A stretch of 64,000 nucleotides of DNA from Chamaecrista fasciculata (lineage: Eukaryota; Streptophyta; Magnoliopsida; Fabales; Fabaceae): positions 12,157 to 76,156 of the forward strand of contig QANZ01008287.1 of assembly GCA_003254925.1 (NCBI GenBank). Direction: 5' to 3'. Shown piece after piece: positions 23,036 through 34,681 of this stretch (the stretch's first letter is position 1; each line of letters begins with the position of its first letter). The position numbers and the translations under genes are program-made. The notes beneath the pieces are model-generated. The model saw only the letters and a program-made list of their open reading frames with translations, searched no databases and had not been told where the DNA came from.

Positions 23036-24715
23036 TTAAGAAGTGAGTGTACAAGTGCTGTTAAATGCTTGGGTTCGATGCTTCTTGTCGTAGGATTTAT
23101 TAAGGAACAACAAGCATTGAAGTTGATGATGGAAACTAGGGTTTATGAGGTTGGGGACGACTCTGAAAGATGACGTCATCCTCACCGTGACGTGTATAGG
23201 CAATCCTCTTCCTGAATCAAGCATGTCCTGCATATTCCTTCCTGCTCCATACATTGCCTTGTTCTTCGTTCCCACTTCTAATCCAAACGTCGTCGTTCCA
23301 CTCTCTGCCTCCATTTTTGGTCCCTATATACCACATATCATACATATGATATTATATACATTTCGCCCAATTAAATCAAACAAATAATTAATTTTAGTTT
23401 TTTTCTCTTATAAATTAGTTCCTAAAAGAATAAGTTTAAATCACTTAAAGATTAAAGTGTATAAATTAAATTGGCTAAAGTATAAATTTAGTCTCATATT
23501 TTTTGTTCAGTATTCAATTTGGTCTCATATTTTTGTGTCAAGTCTCAATTTGGGCTCATATTGTTTTTGTTGTTGCAGATTTAGTCTCATATATTTGGAT
23601 CAAGTGTTGAATTGGTCTCATATATTTAACTTGGGTTAAGTGCAAAATTGATCTCATATATTTAGGTCAGGTGAAACTAACGGTAAGACCATTTTGTAAA
23701 GATATGAGATCAATCTCCAACTTGACCAAAAGATATTGGAAAGAATTGGAGCATTTTGCAAAAATATGAGACCAAAAGTGCAACAAAAAGTAAAAGATAC
23801 ACGATCAAATTGAGAACTGAATAAAAGATATGAACCAAGTTTACACTTTGACCAATTAAATTTGAAGAGATTGAATTGTTAACAAGTCTATATCTTTTAA
23901 AAACTATTGTAAGTTTACTCTTGTATGTATATATATACTTTATACTTACATGTGAGAGCGCAAAAGGTAAGGTGCCAAATGACAAGTGAATTGTAGGAGG
24001 AGCAATGTGAAGGACAAAGAAGTTGGATTTATTGAGAATGTGTAGATTCATTGAGCAATTGCATGTGAGGATCTTTGTTACTACGCCACTTCTATCAACT
24101 CCTTCTCCTAGCTTGAATTCTTCAATTCTATGTATCTGCAACCACATTAATATATTGGTTCATTAATCTCACCAAATCAACTAATAAATTATTCAATTAA
24201 TATTATTGTTAATTATGAGATTTGGGCCTAGGCTCTCTTCCAAGTGGGCTTTCAAAGTTAACCTAGAGGACCTTAATTACTTAAGCCTTATTAATTCTAA
24301 AAAAAAATGAGTTTGTGATGTAGTATATTGATACCTGAAGGGAGAGAAGAGGAGGGGGAGGCTTAGTGGAAATGTAGAAGAAAATCAAAGCAACACCAAA
24401 ACTCACAAAAAGCCTCCACAGTATCTGCAACCAAATCCAAGCACAGGAGTCTGTGTTGGTGTACGTGCAGTACCTCCTCCACTCATACTCCGACACGTCA
24501 TCCACGATCAGACGGTGGATATCGGCATCATCATCATCAGTGGTGACGTGGCTGCCGTCGTAGGAGATCTTCTTGTTGTGCACGAAGGAGTATGTGGATC
24601 CGGCGTCGTTTTGAGTCAGAGTGGTGGCCGCGCTGGGGCTTTGGACGTAGTACGTCTGGTTGTACAGGATCACACTCTCCTCATCCACAACGTTGGAGGA
24701 GGACATCATAGACAT
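23036..24715 (-). CDS. YVQSPS-motif LEA-2 (NDR1/HIN1-like) membrane protein, 3 exons, 284 aa
   Basis: Exons are 24715-24335, 24135-23950 and 23323-23036, all GT-AG and in phase (855 nt). The N-terminal cytosolic part has YYVQSPS at residues 22-28, the hallmark of a plant LEA-2 subgroup, and an Asp-rich stretch near 60-66. One membrane segment follows (WLQILWRLFVSFGVALIFFY, about residues 95-114). The outer part has the beta-rich LEA-2 pattern: CNCSMNLHILNKSNFFVLHI, then FGLEVGTKNKAMYGAG and a final NSTCTLTS. Proteins of this subgroup are single-pass membrane proteins. Specific roles are mostly unknown, with stress and cell-wall-interface functions proposed for relatives. The start is the first ATG in a clean frame; an alternative Met lies two codons inside. 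Intron 2 contains a family A MITE. Confidence 0.87.
23473..23853. mobile_element. Family A Mutator-like MITE with perfect 9-bp duplication
   Basis: The 381-bp element lies in LEA-2 intron 2. Left end ggctaaagtataaatttagt is inverted at the right as aagtttacactttgacc. The 9-bp duplication aattaaatt is perfect (23464-23472 and 23854-23862), which is typical of Mutator-like transposition. Confidence 0.9.
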
Positions 24716-24979
24716 TCTTGTTCACAAGTGATTAGAGTACTTGGGTTTAATGAGCTATTATAGCTAGCTAGCATTAATGTAGGAAGAGGTAGCTTTAGGA
24801 TCTTCATTAAGGTCTAAGGGACAACAATGGAAGCAAACATAATTGCCTCCCTCCCTCTAAAATTAACACTACACTACTTCTGTAATCAGTGACTCCTCCA
24901 CTCATATCCTTCCTAGCTACTATTTATTAATCATTTTCATACATCTCATCTCTCTCCCTCTCCCCACATATATATATAT

Positions 24980-25510
24980 ATATATATATATGCCAACTAT
25001 TATGATGATTTAAAATAGAGTAAATTAATAGTTTAGTTCTTAAAGGATAATCAAATTAATAATTTAATTCTTAAAAAATTAAAATATATAATTTAGTCGT
25101 TAAAATATAAAATGGTTAATTAATCCTTTTAGATCGACTAAATAATATATTATTTTAATCTTTCAAGGATTAAAAAATATATTATTTTGATTTTTAAAAA
25201 ATTAAATATATATTTTAATCTTTCAGTCAGTTCAGTGATCTTTCAGAGACCAAATTTTTAGTTTACTCTTTAAATTTTAAAATATAAATAATAACTATTT
25301 TTTCATTAAAATTATCGTCACGTGAGATGAACAGATAATTCATTTCTGTTTAATTACCCACCTCATTTTTGATAATTGTGTCAAAACTTTGGAATGCTCA
25401 TCTACCTCTAATCACAAAGTTAATAGTTACGAACTTACTGTATAAAATTTTCATAAACTTTAATTGCTGTTTAAAAGTTAGGTGTTTTGGGTGTTTATAT
25501 TTAATATATT
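24980..25510. other. AT-rich intergenic with (AT)n microsatellite
   Basis: The microsatellite lies at about 24968-24991. Repeated words such as ttaattctttaaaaattaaa suggest decayed word-type repeats. No gene. Confidence 0.4.
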
Positions 25511-25514
25511 AAAA

Positions 25515-25625
25515 ATAATTATTTATTGGGTCATCCGGTTCGACCGACGGTTCAACCGATTGAACCAATCAGACCGTGAATCGGATGCTTGTCCGAGTCT
25601 CTATCCGGTTGGGTTTTAACAACAC
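25515..25625. repeat. Fragment of the CCGGTT word-repeat family
   Basis: It carries gggtcatccggttcgaccg, cggttcaaccgattgaacc and ctatccggttgggttttaac. The same family is at 11540-11860 and 14998-15146. Its right neighbour is a SINE. Confidence 0.55.
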
Positions 25626-25641
25626 TGGATTAAACTTTACT

Positions 25642-25843
25642 TTTTTTTTAACAAAAAGTATAGGTGAGTTGGGCCTCGGGGGTTTACCAAGGTCAGGGCA
25701 TGCCTCCAGGCTCTATAAAGACTTGCAGAGATACTTACATATCGCTTGCCAATAAGGTCCTCACATTGACAACAAGATTCAAACTCACACAACCTTGTGA
25801 GTTATGAATTGACTCCTTATCAACTGCGTCAAACTTTGTTAAC
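25642..25843 (-). mobile_element. tRNA-derived SINE, full length, 11-bp duplication
   Basis: Flanked by perfect taaactttact repeats (25631-25641 and 25844-25854). On the minus strand it starts AACAAAGTTTGACGCAGTTG, an A-box-like head, and has a B-box-like GAGTTTGAATCTTG. It closes with GGCCCAACTCACCTATAC and an A-rich tail. A second full copy lies at 56424-56620. The organisation recalls Au-like plant SINEs. Confidence 0.85.
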
Positions 25844-25859
25844 TAAACTTTACTCTTTT

Positions 25860-27747
25860 GATAAAATACTATAGAGAAAATTAGTGATTAAAAATTAATT
25901 ATTCTTTTTACCAAAAAAAATCATTATTCTTCAAGTTCCTATAGCCATATACCTAGGATGAAAAAAGTAGGAAGTATTTTCATCAAAATGATAGAAATTG
26001 AAATCCGATAATTACGGGATTGAATAGATTACCACTATGCTTAGCAGATTACGCCTGAAAAATGGGATTTTGATTAATTAATTAATGTTGCTTTTACACC
26101 GAAATGTCTGTCATTCCACATCCTAGGAATGATAGCAAACTAAAGGAAGCACGCTTTGCTCATTATACTGTTCCCTTTCCTATATATCTTCTCTCCTCAT
26201 AGGACCTTTAAACAAATTATTAAACTAAAAGAATTCCCTTATGACTTAACTACACCAAAGCTATTAATTTAAATATTTAATACCACTTCCATATGCACAG
26301 CATTCCTTACAATTTCAAACCCAATGATACTCTCCTTCTTGTATACTAGACATATATATCATTTATCCACCCATTTAAAAAGCTTGACTAAGCAAAAAAT
26401 AATTATTCTAAGCATTAATAAAAGTTTTGAAATATTGAAAAATATAACATGTATATAATTAAAAACTTTTATATTATTCAACTTCAACATAAATCATTGG
26501 ATAAAAATTTGAGAATTAAGCGATAGAAGCAAATTTGTTTATTTTAATTTAATTAAAATATAAGATATATTAACACTAAGGTGAATGCAATATATAATTA
26601 TTTTATAAGAATAGTGAAACTTTAAATAAATTTGATAAATAAGAAAATATTATGTGAAACAAACATATTTAAACTTGGAGCCATATAATATAAGATATAT
26701 TATACAGTATTATTGATCAGATAGATGGTCATATTATATAAAAAGTTTAAAGATAATATCTACATCTCTATCTTAAGAGTGCATTTTAAGTTTTGTTATT
26801 GGTAGAGAGATGGGGATGATCATGAGTATACCATATAGGAAGGGTACTTTGATCTTTATTTGAACTCAAATATGATTAGGTATCAAAAATAATTTCTATC
26901 TCTAGACTTTACGAATTGTCAAGTCCCAAATTATACCTATTAGATATGAGTATTTTAGTTATCTCTATCTATCGATTATCTATTCAATTTATATATATAT
27001 AATAGATATCAAGTGCCTTTTTTTAAAAAAGATATGAATAAGTAGTCAATAACTCAACATATACCTGTAAACTTTATCTCCCTAAAATGTATTTTGCATG
27101 TACTTAAATATAATAACAGGAGAATAAAAATTTTATCTTTAATTATTTTACATGTGCTTTAACAATGATTTATTTTATTTTATTTACCTTTTTCCTCGTA
27201 ATCCAAAAATGCCTTAGGCAAAAGAAGGAAAGGAGGAGAGAGAAGTGAGATTTCCATTTTTATTCAGATTTAAATTTAACACTTAATATTCTCTTTCTAA
27301 AAGGTCTAAACACATAAAGTATATATTATTTAATTAGTTTGTTGGACTTTCATGGGAATGTTAAATTTAGTTGAATTCTATTTTATCTATCATTTTCCTT
27401 CTTTAGCAAAAAGAAAACGCATGCATGCATGTGTTACTGCTATAACATCAACATTCGGAGATGTTTTGGATTAAATTAAAATATATATAATAGGATGTGT
27501 GTAGGAAGATTAAGATTTAAGAGTGAAGTAGGGATGCAATTTAATTGAATATTTCTTGCTTTCAAAGAGAGAAGATAGATTGTTATGAAAGGGTGGTGGT
27601 CATATGTGGTAATGATTATTGTAGGATAACACTGATCCCCAATATACTTTAATTAATATAATGCTATAGCTAGCATTCGCTTTTATACCAAGACATTATC
27701 AAATCCACCACCCCCTAGCTACCATCATCATTCAAACCAAATGAATA

Positions 27748-27778
<31 letters not shown>

Positions 27779-28430
27779 TTTTGGCCTGATATATATATAT
27801 ATATATACACACACCTTTTACTGCAAAATGCATTTATATTATAATAATATATGCTCTAATAATAAGGACTTTTTTTTTGGTAAACCATAAGTTTTATCTA
27901 TTTATTCATTTAATGGTTTAGGTAATTTTTTAAAGCCCTCCTAATAATATTAACTTAAAAGAACGAACATGGATTATTTTATTTAAAGTTCAACAATCAT
28001 TACATCAAATTATTGTAAGACTATGTTTGAAAATATTATAAATATTTGAAATTTTAATAAAAAGTAATAAAACCAAGTAGACATCAATTCTTTGGGCAAT
28101 GCTAGAAATTAAAACATAGCTAAAACAAATGATTTATCGAGTCTATCTCTTTCTTCTTAAAATTAATTTTGAAAAATAAAAATCTTAAAAATCCATCAAA
28201 TCACCCCATATATGGGATGATTTGTGGTGATGATCAACCGGCCTCTTACAATCAAATCGCTAATTCCTTTTTTCGAGTTTTTTTTGGGGCACAATTCAAG
28301 GTTTTAATTATATTGTGAAATCACCAAAATAAAAAAAAACACACACACACACAATCTCATTTAATTAAATAGCAGCTAGCAAAATCAACAAATAAAATTG
28401 TGCCAGTCTCATGAATTTTGTCGTCTTTAT
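25860..28430. other. Long AT-rich intergenic stretch
   Basis: No coding region, RNA gene or bounded element is recognised. (AT)n tracts occur at about 27747-27770 and 27790-27806. Several simple poly(T) runs are present. Confidence 0.45.
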
Positions 28431-28436
28431 TGGAAG

Positions 28437-28783
28437 GTCAAAGCCTGTTTTGGTTCCTCATGTTTGGTCAAAATGCTATTTTAGTCCTTCAACTTTTTTT
28501 CGTTTCATTTTGGTCCCTCAATTTTTCAAAACGTTCCACCGTTAATTAGTCCCGGATTCTTTTTCATCCAACTTTTTCGTTAAAAAAAAGAAAAAAACTA
28601 ACTTTAATTTTCCAAAAGTTTTATTATTTTGCATTAAGGTCTTTTTCCTTTTGTAATTGAATCAAAATATAAGGAAAAGAAATAAATGGGGGTTAGAAAT
28701 TTTCATAAGTCATCGGAAAAGGACCAAAACAAAATAGAACGAAAACAAGTTAAGGGGACCAAAACGGAAATAGGACTTTGGCC
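28437..28783. mobile_element. Word-type inverted-repeat element
   Basis: Left arm ggtcaaagcctgttttggtt with attttggtccctcaa is inverted at the right as ggggaccaaaacggaaatag and gactttggcc. The length of about 347 bp and the wording fit a non-autonomous Mutator-like or related MITE. No duplication was confirmed. Confidence 0.55.
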
Positions 28784-28984
28784 TTATTGAAAAGGAGCGC
28801 ATATCATTTAGATAGAAGTGGTCTTATGCACATGTGAGGAGGGAATAATCACATTTAATTTAGATACGAAAATTTAAAGCAATAGAGAAATAATCATTAG
28901 CATAACAATTAATGTTATTAAAATTGAATTGAAGTGAACGATTAGACCAGTCGTACCATAGAAGATGGCTTTGTTGAAGGGAAA

Positions 28985-29178
28985 TAAATCCTCTATAGTT
29001 CCTTTCTCTACAATTTTTGTAGAGTTGGAGAGAGAAAGAAAGAAAAAATAAGAGAGAGAAAGAGAAAATGTGAATTTTATATATTTTTATTTCATGAAAT
29101 TCATATTTTCTCTCTCTTCTTCTTTCTTTCTCTCTCTAACTCTACAAGAAATGCATAAAAAAGAAATCTAGAGGATCC
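28985..29178. repeat. Long near-perfect hairpin (foldback MITE-like)
   Basis: Arms at about 29018-29079 and 29095-29145 pair for about 50 nt: tgtagagttggagagagaaa against tttctctctctaactctaca. The loop is AT-rich. Outer words atcctctat and ctagaggat are also inverted. It could be a small foldback MITE; a microRNA-like precursor cannot be excluded from sequence alone. Confidence 0.6.
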
Positions 29179-29904
29179 AATCCCTTGTTGAAGTCATTGG
29201 ACCGTTCAAGGGTTGGACCATTTTGGATCTCCAAGAGCCACTTTAGTCTACTTCGAACTACTTTTGGATCATGACCAAAGTGAGTTTTGAAAAATCCTTT
29301 GGTCACAAAAATAAAAACTTTTTGTTAGTATGCTCACAAAATACAAAAAGGACCTATTATTTAATTTGATTTAAATTTGCATATTATTGAATGTTGTTAA
29401 TAATGACTTGTGATGAATGTTCAAACTTTGTAGTTTATACTTGTTTTGGTTTAGTACTTACTAATTATATTATGACTTATCTCTATTGTATTTGTTTGGA
29501 ATGATAAATTTATGAATTTATGAGTATATATGTGATATTGACTTAATGTTATCAATGTATTATATAGTTATAACTTGTATTTTATTAGCTATATATTATT
29601 TATATTTAAAATAATTAATATTTATTTATATATTTATGATATTATCTAATCTGACCATCAATCTAATCACTTGAGTCGATTAACATTTTACCTATAGGTT
29701 TATTTGGTTTACTAATCAATATGGTTTAATTTGGTGTGTTTACTATAAATAGTCAATAATATTTATCAATTATTATTATAAGATACCACAGTTTTATTTA
29801 AAAAATCATTTTGTTGTCTTTAGTGTGTCAAAATTATAATAGAAATAATACATATTAAGATGATTGAAGATTAATTATTTTTGACCACAAGGCACAACAA
29901 CAGC

Positions 29905-29986
29905 GTCGCTTTGGCCGAGTGGTTAAGGCGTGTGCCTGCTAAGTACATGGGGTTTCCCCGCGAGAGTTCGAATCTCTCAGGCGACG
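29905..29986 (+). tRNA. tRNA-Ser (anticodon GCU)
   Basis: An 82-nt cloverleaf. The acceptor arm GTCGCTT pairs with AGGCGAC, and the discriminator is G. The D-arm region contains the A box TGGCCGAGTGG. The anticodon loop CTGCTAA gives GCU, reading AGC/AGU serine codons. A long variable arm (GGGGTTTCCCC region) and the B box GAGTTCGAATCTC follow, as expected for a class II tRNA. A run of T (about 29991-29996) serves as the Pol III terminator. No intron is seen and no CCA is encoded, as usual in nuclear genomes. Confidence 0.96.
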
Positions 29987-30300
29987 TTAATTCTTTTTAA
30001 AATTTCCAACTTTTTCAGTTTTTTTCCAAATTCATACGTTGATTTTCCATGCCCTTCAAATGAGAACGAACAAAATACAAGACGAGTAGTTAAAGAGGAG
30101 AGAGAGAGATTGAACAAAAAAATGTAGAGAGTTGGTATGTATAGTTATTTGACTTGATGTGTTTGTTTGTTTACATCATCTTGTCTCGTACATTAATTAC
30201 CTCTCCACATATTATTTCCTTCTCTTGTATCCAAAACAAACAAACACTACACTTTACTTATTCGATCTCCTTTTTGACTTTCTTTCAAATACAATAAAAA

Positions 30301-30585
30301 ATGAAAAACCTTTCTTTCTCACTATTCACATTTCTCTTAATTTCAACCTTATTTCATTGTAGTATTGTACCAACCTATTCCCGCAAACTGACACAAATTT
30401 GCTACACAAGCAAACCACATACACAGTATTTTTCCCCTGCGCCCATCATCAACATTAATAATCCTATCCACATTCCCCAACTTTCTCTGCTCAACTACAC
30501 CATATACATACATATACCTCACACAATAATGGAATCAATCCATGCTGGGATTTGGGTGTCTACAGTTTCTGAAAATGCTGAATGA
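30301..30585 (+). CDS. Possible small secreted protein, 94 aa (uncertain)
   Basis: The frame starts MKNLSFSLFTFLLISTLFHC, which looks like a signal peptide (basic start, hydrophobic core), and continues with a Pro/Ile/Asn-rich tail without Cys motifs. No family is recognised. The 3' end runs into the local duplication that begins near 30547, so the C-terminus may not be real. The frame could be chance in AT-rich DNA. Confidence 0.22.
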   Translation: MKNLSFSLFTFLLISTLFHCSIVPTYSRKLTQICYTSKPHTQYFSPAPIININNPIHIPQLSLLNYTIYIHIPHTIMESIHAGIWVSTVSENAE

Positions 30586-31156
30586 AACAATGAGTAACTG
30601 ATAAGAAAGAAATGATCAACAATAGGGATTTCTGTTTATTGTAGGAATTGAATGTAGTGCAAGAAAAATGGTTTTTTTGTGCACAGAATGTGTTTGTGAA
30701 AATGTCTCAGAGAGAGGGATGGGAAAATTCCGAAGATGGGTATCGCTTATTCAACTTGGAGAAGCAAGGTAAGGGAAAGAGGATATATTTCATCAACTTG
30801 CACCAAAACCTGCGTGCCCACCATATTCACAAACTGAAGCAACTTTTGATTGCAGAGACTACTTACTACATACGCCTAATTAACACAATGGGGGTGTGTA
30901 CAATTTCTGAGGAAGCTGAGAAAGAAACAAAAGGTAATGAGACAATGTATATTCCACAAGAGGGTGTTTATGTTTATTGTATTTTTCCTATTTGTAGGAA
31001 CTGAAGGATGGAAAAAATGGATTTGTGCATTGAATGTGTTTGTGAAAATGTCTCAGAGAGAGAAACAGAGAGAGAGGAATGGGAAATCTCAAAGATGGGT
31101 ATGTATTGGCTATTCAACTTGGAAATCAAGGAAAGGGAAAGAGGATATATCTTGCA
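30547..31156. repeat. Tandem duplication (about 340 bp) including the MYB 3' end
   Basis: Two diverged copies: 30547-30888 and 30889-31156. Shared words include tgtgtttgtgaaaatgtctc followed by agagagag, and ttcaacttgg with gggaaagaggatatat. The right copy contains the last codons and stop of the MYB gene. The left copy holds a decayed version at about 30740-30790, with the same final Gln-Val-Glu-stop but a one-base indel just upstream. Confidence 0.75.
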
Positions 31157-32220
31157 TCATTAAACCCTCCAAATCCCATTCTCCCATTCTTAAGTTTTCC
31201 CCTGCTGATTGCCCAATATGATTATTCCCAAAACCAAGATGATTATCCGTGTGATTGAAGCAACCATTATTGAAGTGGTGGTTAGTACTGATGTTGTTAT
31301 GGCTTTTCACATCAATATTCTCTAACTGATGATCAATATTATTGCTTCTTATACTCTCCAATGGAGGAAGACAGAGGTCTCTTTCTTCTAATCCCATTTT
31401 ATGATGATTCCCCTGATCTAATGCCATCATCCCATTATATTCATCACCATAAAACCCATCCCCAACTTGGGCTAAGCATGAAGGCATGTCATATGGATTA
31501 CTATTAGTAATAGTATTACTATTATTACTACTTAACATGGAAAAGGGGTATTCCATAAAATGATCACCAGGAAAAGGCAATGCCTGCATGGATTGTTGTA
31601 TGGATGATGAGGATGATATTGATGATGATGATGAAGATGAGTCCATGCACATGGTGGTCAAGTTGAAGGGCATTGGAGATGTGTTGATCCCATTATTCAG
31701 AACATGATGATGATGATGATCTGATAATGAGGAGTCATCAGTACTGTTGTTTGGTGAAGGAGTATTAGTAGTAGCAGTGGAAGGAGAAGTAGTAGTAGCA
31801 ATAGCAGCATTAGAGTTGTTTTTCATCCTCTTCTTCAATGTGGAATTCCAGAAATTCTTAATTTCATTGTCTGTACGTCCTGGAAGACGAGCTGCTATTT
31901 GAGACCATCTGAGATTTTCACAAGAAGAAAAAGATTAAAGAAAATAATGACAAAATGATAAGAGAAATCCAAAAACACACATGTGCACATGCATGCATGT
32001 ATAGTATAAATCAAGGGTCTCGAGTTGGAGATTTGAAAATACAGTTGTGCTAAATACTTGGTACGTGGGAGAACTTTACTATCTTTGTAGTCCTATCCAA
32101 TTTGAATGAGACTTTTGTTCATCTATACCGTTGGAATGGATAGGTGAAGGATACTTGTGGCTCATACAAAAAAAAGGTATACTATATATAGCTCAAAGAA
32201 AATATTCTTGAAGCATTCTT

Positions 32221-32255
<35 letters not shown>

Positions 32256-34493
32256 AAGGTGCTTGCGATATTTACAAATAAGTTTGTCATTAATCAAAAC
32301 TACATATTTTGTGGTTAACTGTACGAAAATCATTTTACTTTTGATTGCAATTGCTAATGTCATTTTGTACAACACTACAAGTAAAAATATGCATTGAGTA
32401 TGAGTTGTGTTTAATTACACCAGTTAATTACATGTTGTTTAATGAAACAAAAAATTCCAATAAGAAAGCAAGGATTACTGATCAAGGATTAACTAGACCA
32501 AAAATATTAAATCTGTTTGGGAACTTGGGGAAAAAGGTTTTGTAATTTTATACTGAAGGTGAACATGTAAACTGGAAATTGAAGATGTGCTAAGGAATTA
32601 AGGATTAATGAAAGGATCAGTTAAAAAGATTTTCAGGGCAGATTTCATGAACTACTTAATTACGTACAATGCCTCAAATAGATTTCTTAAATAACCAGAT
32701 TTGTTTGGGCTGTTAAGAAAAGTATGATCTGTTATGGTAATGACAGTACATGGTTTTTACCAAGAATTTTTGCTGATGAACAACTGACTGAGACCAAATA
32801 ATTAGTCTCTATTTTGGTAATTTGGTCCCTTTTAAAAAAAAACAACACAAATTGCATATGTGTTTATAAATATATAGCTTAAATAATTGTGCTAGATTTA
32901 TTTGGGCTCAATCTTTTGTAGACCGAATATTATGATCTTACTTCATCAGTAGGATTTTAAGATTGATTTAGTCGAGATTCTATAAAATGTAATAATACTA
33001 ATTAATCTCCATTTTTTTAACTTCAATTATTTGCTTATATTTCATGTTTCTGGTTAGACATTCCACTTGTTATTTGTCTTCTTCAGAAAATTAAAGAAAC
33101 TCTTGTCTTTCATTTTACACAATTTGACTGCAAAGCTTCCAATTCATCTCTATTTATATCATAACATATATATGAACAGAAAGACAACATACAGTACAAA
33201 ATAACTGAAAGATGCAAGGAAAAGAAAATTATGAAACACATATAGCGCATCCAATTATATATTAAGACAAAATGTCATGAATAAATTAACTCATACATAA
33301 CTTCAAACACACGATTCATGCATCCCGACATACACCAAATTTTGAAGCAAGCAAAGAAATATATATAAAAAAACAAAGTGTTGTATTAAATATTTATTTT
33401 AGTTTTTCAATTGTTACACTCATTTATTGTACGTTGTAATGATTTTGAAAAATATTAATGTGGCAATAAATTCTTGAAATAATAAAAGAAAAGAAAAAAA
33501 AACTTGTGAAACACCAGCTAGCAAGGTTTTTAAATTCTCTGAAAAGTAAAGATAAAATGTTAAGATGATATATATAATTATTAGGAGTTGGTTAATTAAG
33601 AATCAAAGTATTAATTTGTCAAGTTGAATAATGATGTGTGCTGGATCAGTCACAAGTGACAACATAAATTGTAGAAATGAATGAATGAATGGGTGAATAT
33701 TGAGAGTGTTAATATATATATATATATATATATAAGGACGTTAAAAGGTCATTTCGCTTCTAAATGTATATATCCTATTGGTATTTTAGTCCATTATGTT
33801 TCAAAATGTTAAAATTGGTCCTAAATATTGGCAAAATGTTTCATTTTGGTCTCAAACTATTGAATATGATCATATTTCTCTCGTTTCAAGTTTGAATGTG
33901 ATGAGTTTAGAGCTACGTATCATTCTCAAAGCAAAATTGATCATATCTCTCTCATTTCAAGTTCGAAAGCGACGAATTCAGAATTATATACAAGTTACTC
34001 TTAGTAAGTCTTTTGAACTTAGAAATGAGAAACAAGAAAGAAATATGACCAAATTCAATAGTTTAGGACCAAAATAAAACATTTTGCCAACATTTAGAAG
34101 TATTTAAACATTTTGAAACATAAAGGATGAAAATGATAGGCATAAATGAGGCTTTAACCTATGTATGATAATGAATAGGTACCTATTGCCAAGGAGGGAA
34201 TGGAAGTGAAGAATGAGATGTTCCTCTTGAATGGAGAAAGCACCACGTTTGAGATCAGGCCTGAGGTAATTGATCCAACGGAGACGACAACTCTTACCAC
34301 AACGTTGAAGTCCTGCATTTCTGGCAATGTCACTCCAACATCCTTGTCCATTTGTCAACATGTACCTTATCAACTTCTCATCTTCCTCAGGTGACCACAA
34401 TCCCTTCCTCACCTTATTATTACTATTACTATTACCACTCTTCATTATCAACTTGTTATTATTATTATTGTTCTCCTTCATCAAATAAGACAT
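31110..34493 (-). CDS. MYB83-like: R2R3-MYB transcription factor, MYB83/MYB46-like, 2 exons, 369 aa
   Basis: Exons are 34493-34183 and 31908-31110; the split Arg codon (residue 104) joins LLGNR to [21 protein letters not shown]2 (about residues 30-80) holds [20 protein letters not shown] and [21 protein letters not shown]3 follows (about 81-132) and ends [14 protein letters not shown]. The C-terminal region is Ser/Asn/His-rich and closes with WDLEGLM and [11 protein letters not shown], the ending I know from MYB83. Such factors are nuclear master switches of secondary-wall formation (cellulose, xylan, lignin genes). The usual first R2R3 intron is absent and the single intron is long (2274 bp), with a family B element 24 bp from the donor. 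A TATA-like CTATATAG lies about 45 nt upstream of the ATG. MYB46 is the alternative name. Confidence 0.93.
32221..32253. repeat. (AT)n microsatellite in the MYB intron
   Basis: About 16 AT units in the long MYB intron. A further (TA)n tract lies at about 33713-33734. Confidence 0.9.
33740..34158. mobile_element. Family B MITE in the MYB intron
   Basis: Left arm gttaaaaggtcatttcgctt with ccattatgtttcaaaatg is inverted at the right as cattttgaaacataaaggat and gaggctttaac. The core has tcatatttctctcgtttcaa, shared with 46311-47330, 49589-50078 and 56750-57100. It ends 24 bp from the exon 1 donor of the MYB gene. Confidence 0.7.
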
Positions 34494-34643
34494 ATAATAT
34501 GTGTATGTGTGGGAGAGATCTAATGCATGAGAGAGGGCTATATAGAAGGAATTACAAGGCTAGCTTGATAGGGTGGGAATGAAGGGTGATGATGATGATG
34601 ATGGTGAAGAAGCCCTTTTAATTTGTGGGGTTTGCTTCAAATT

Positions 34644-34652
<9 letters not shown>

Positions 34653-34681
<29 letters not shown>

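Noticed and set aside
30160..30362. Open reading frame next to the tRNA gene
   Set aside because: Composition is Leu/Tyr/Phe-rich as in random AT-rich DNA; no family features.
34200..34582. Plus-strand frames over the MYB first exon
   Set aside because: They are antisense shadows of the MYB DNA-binding domain exon.
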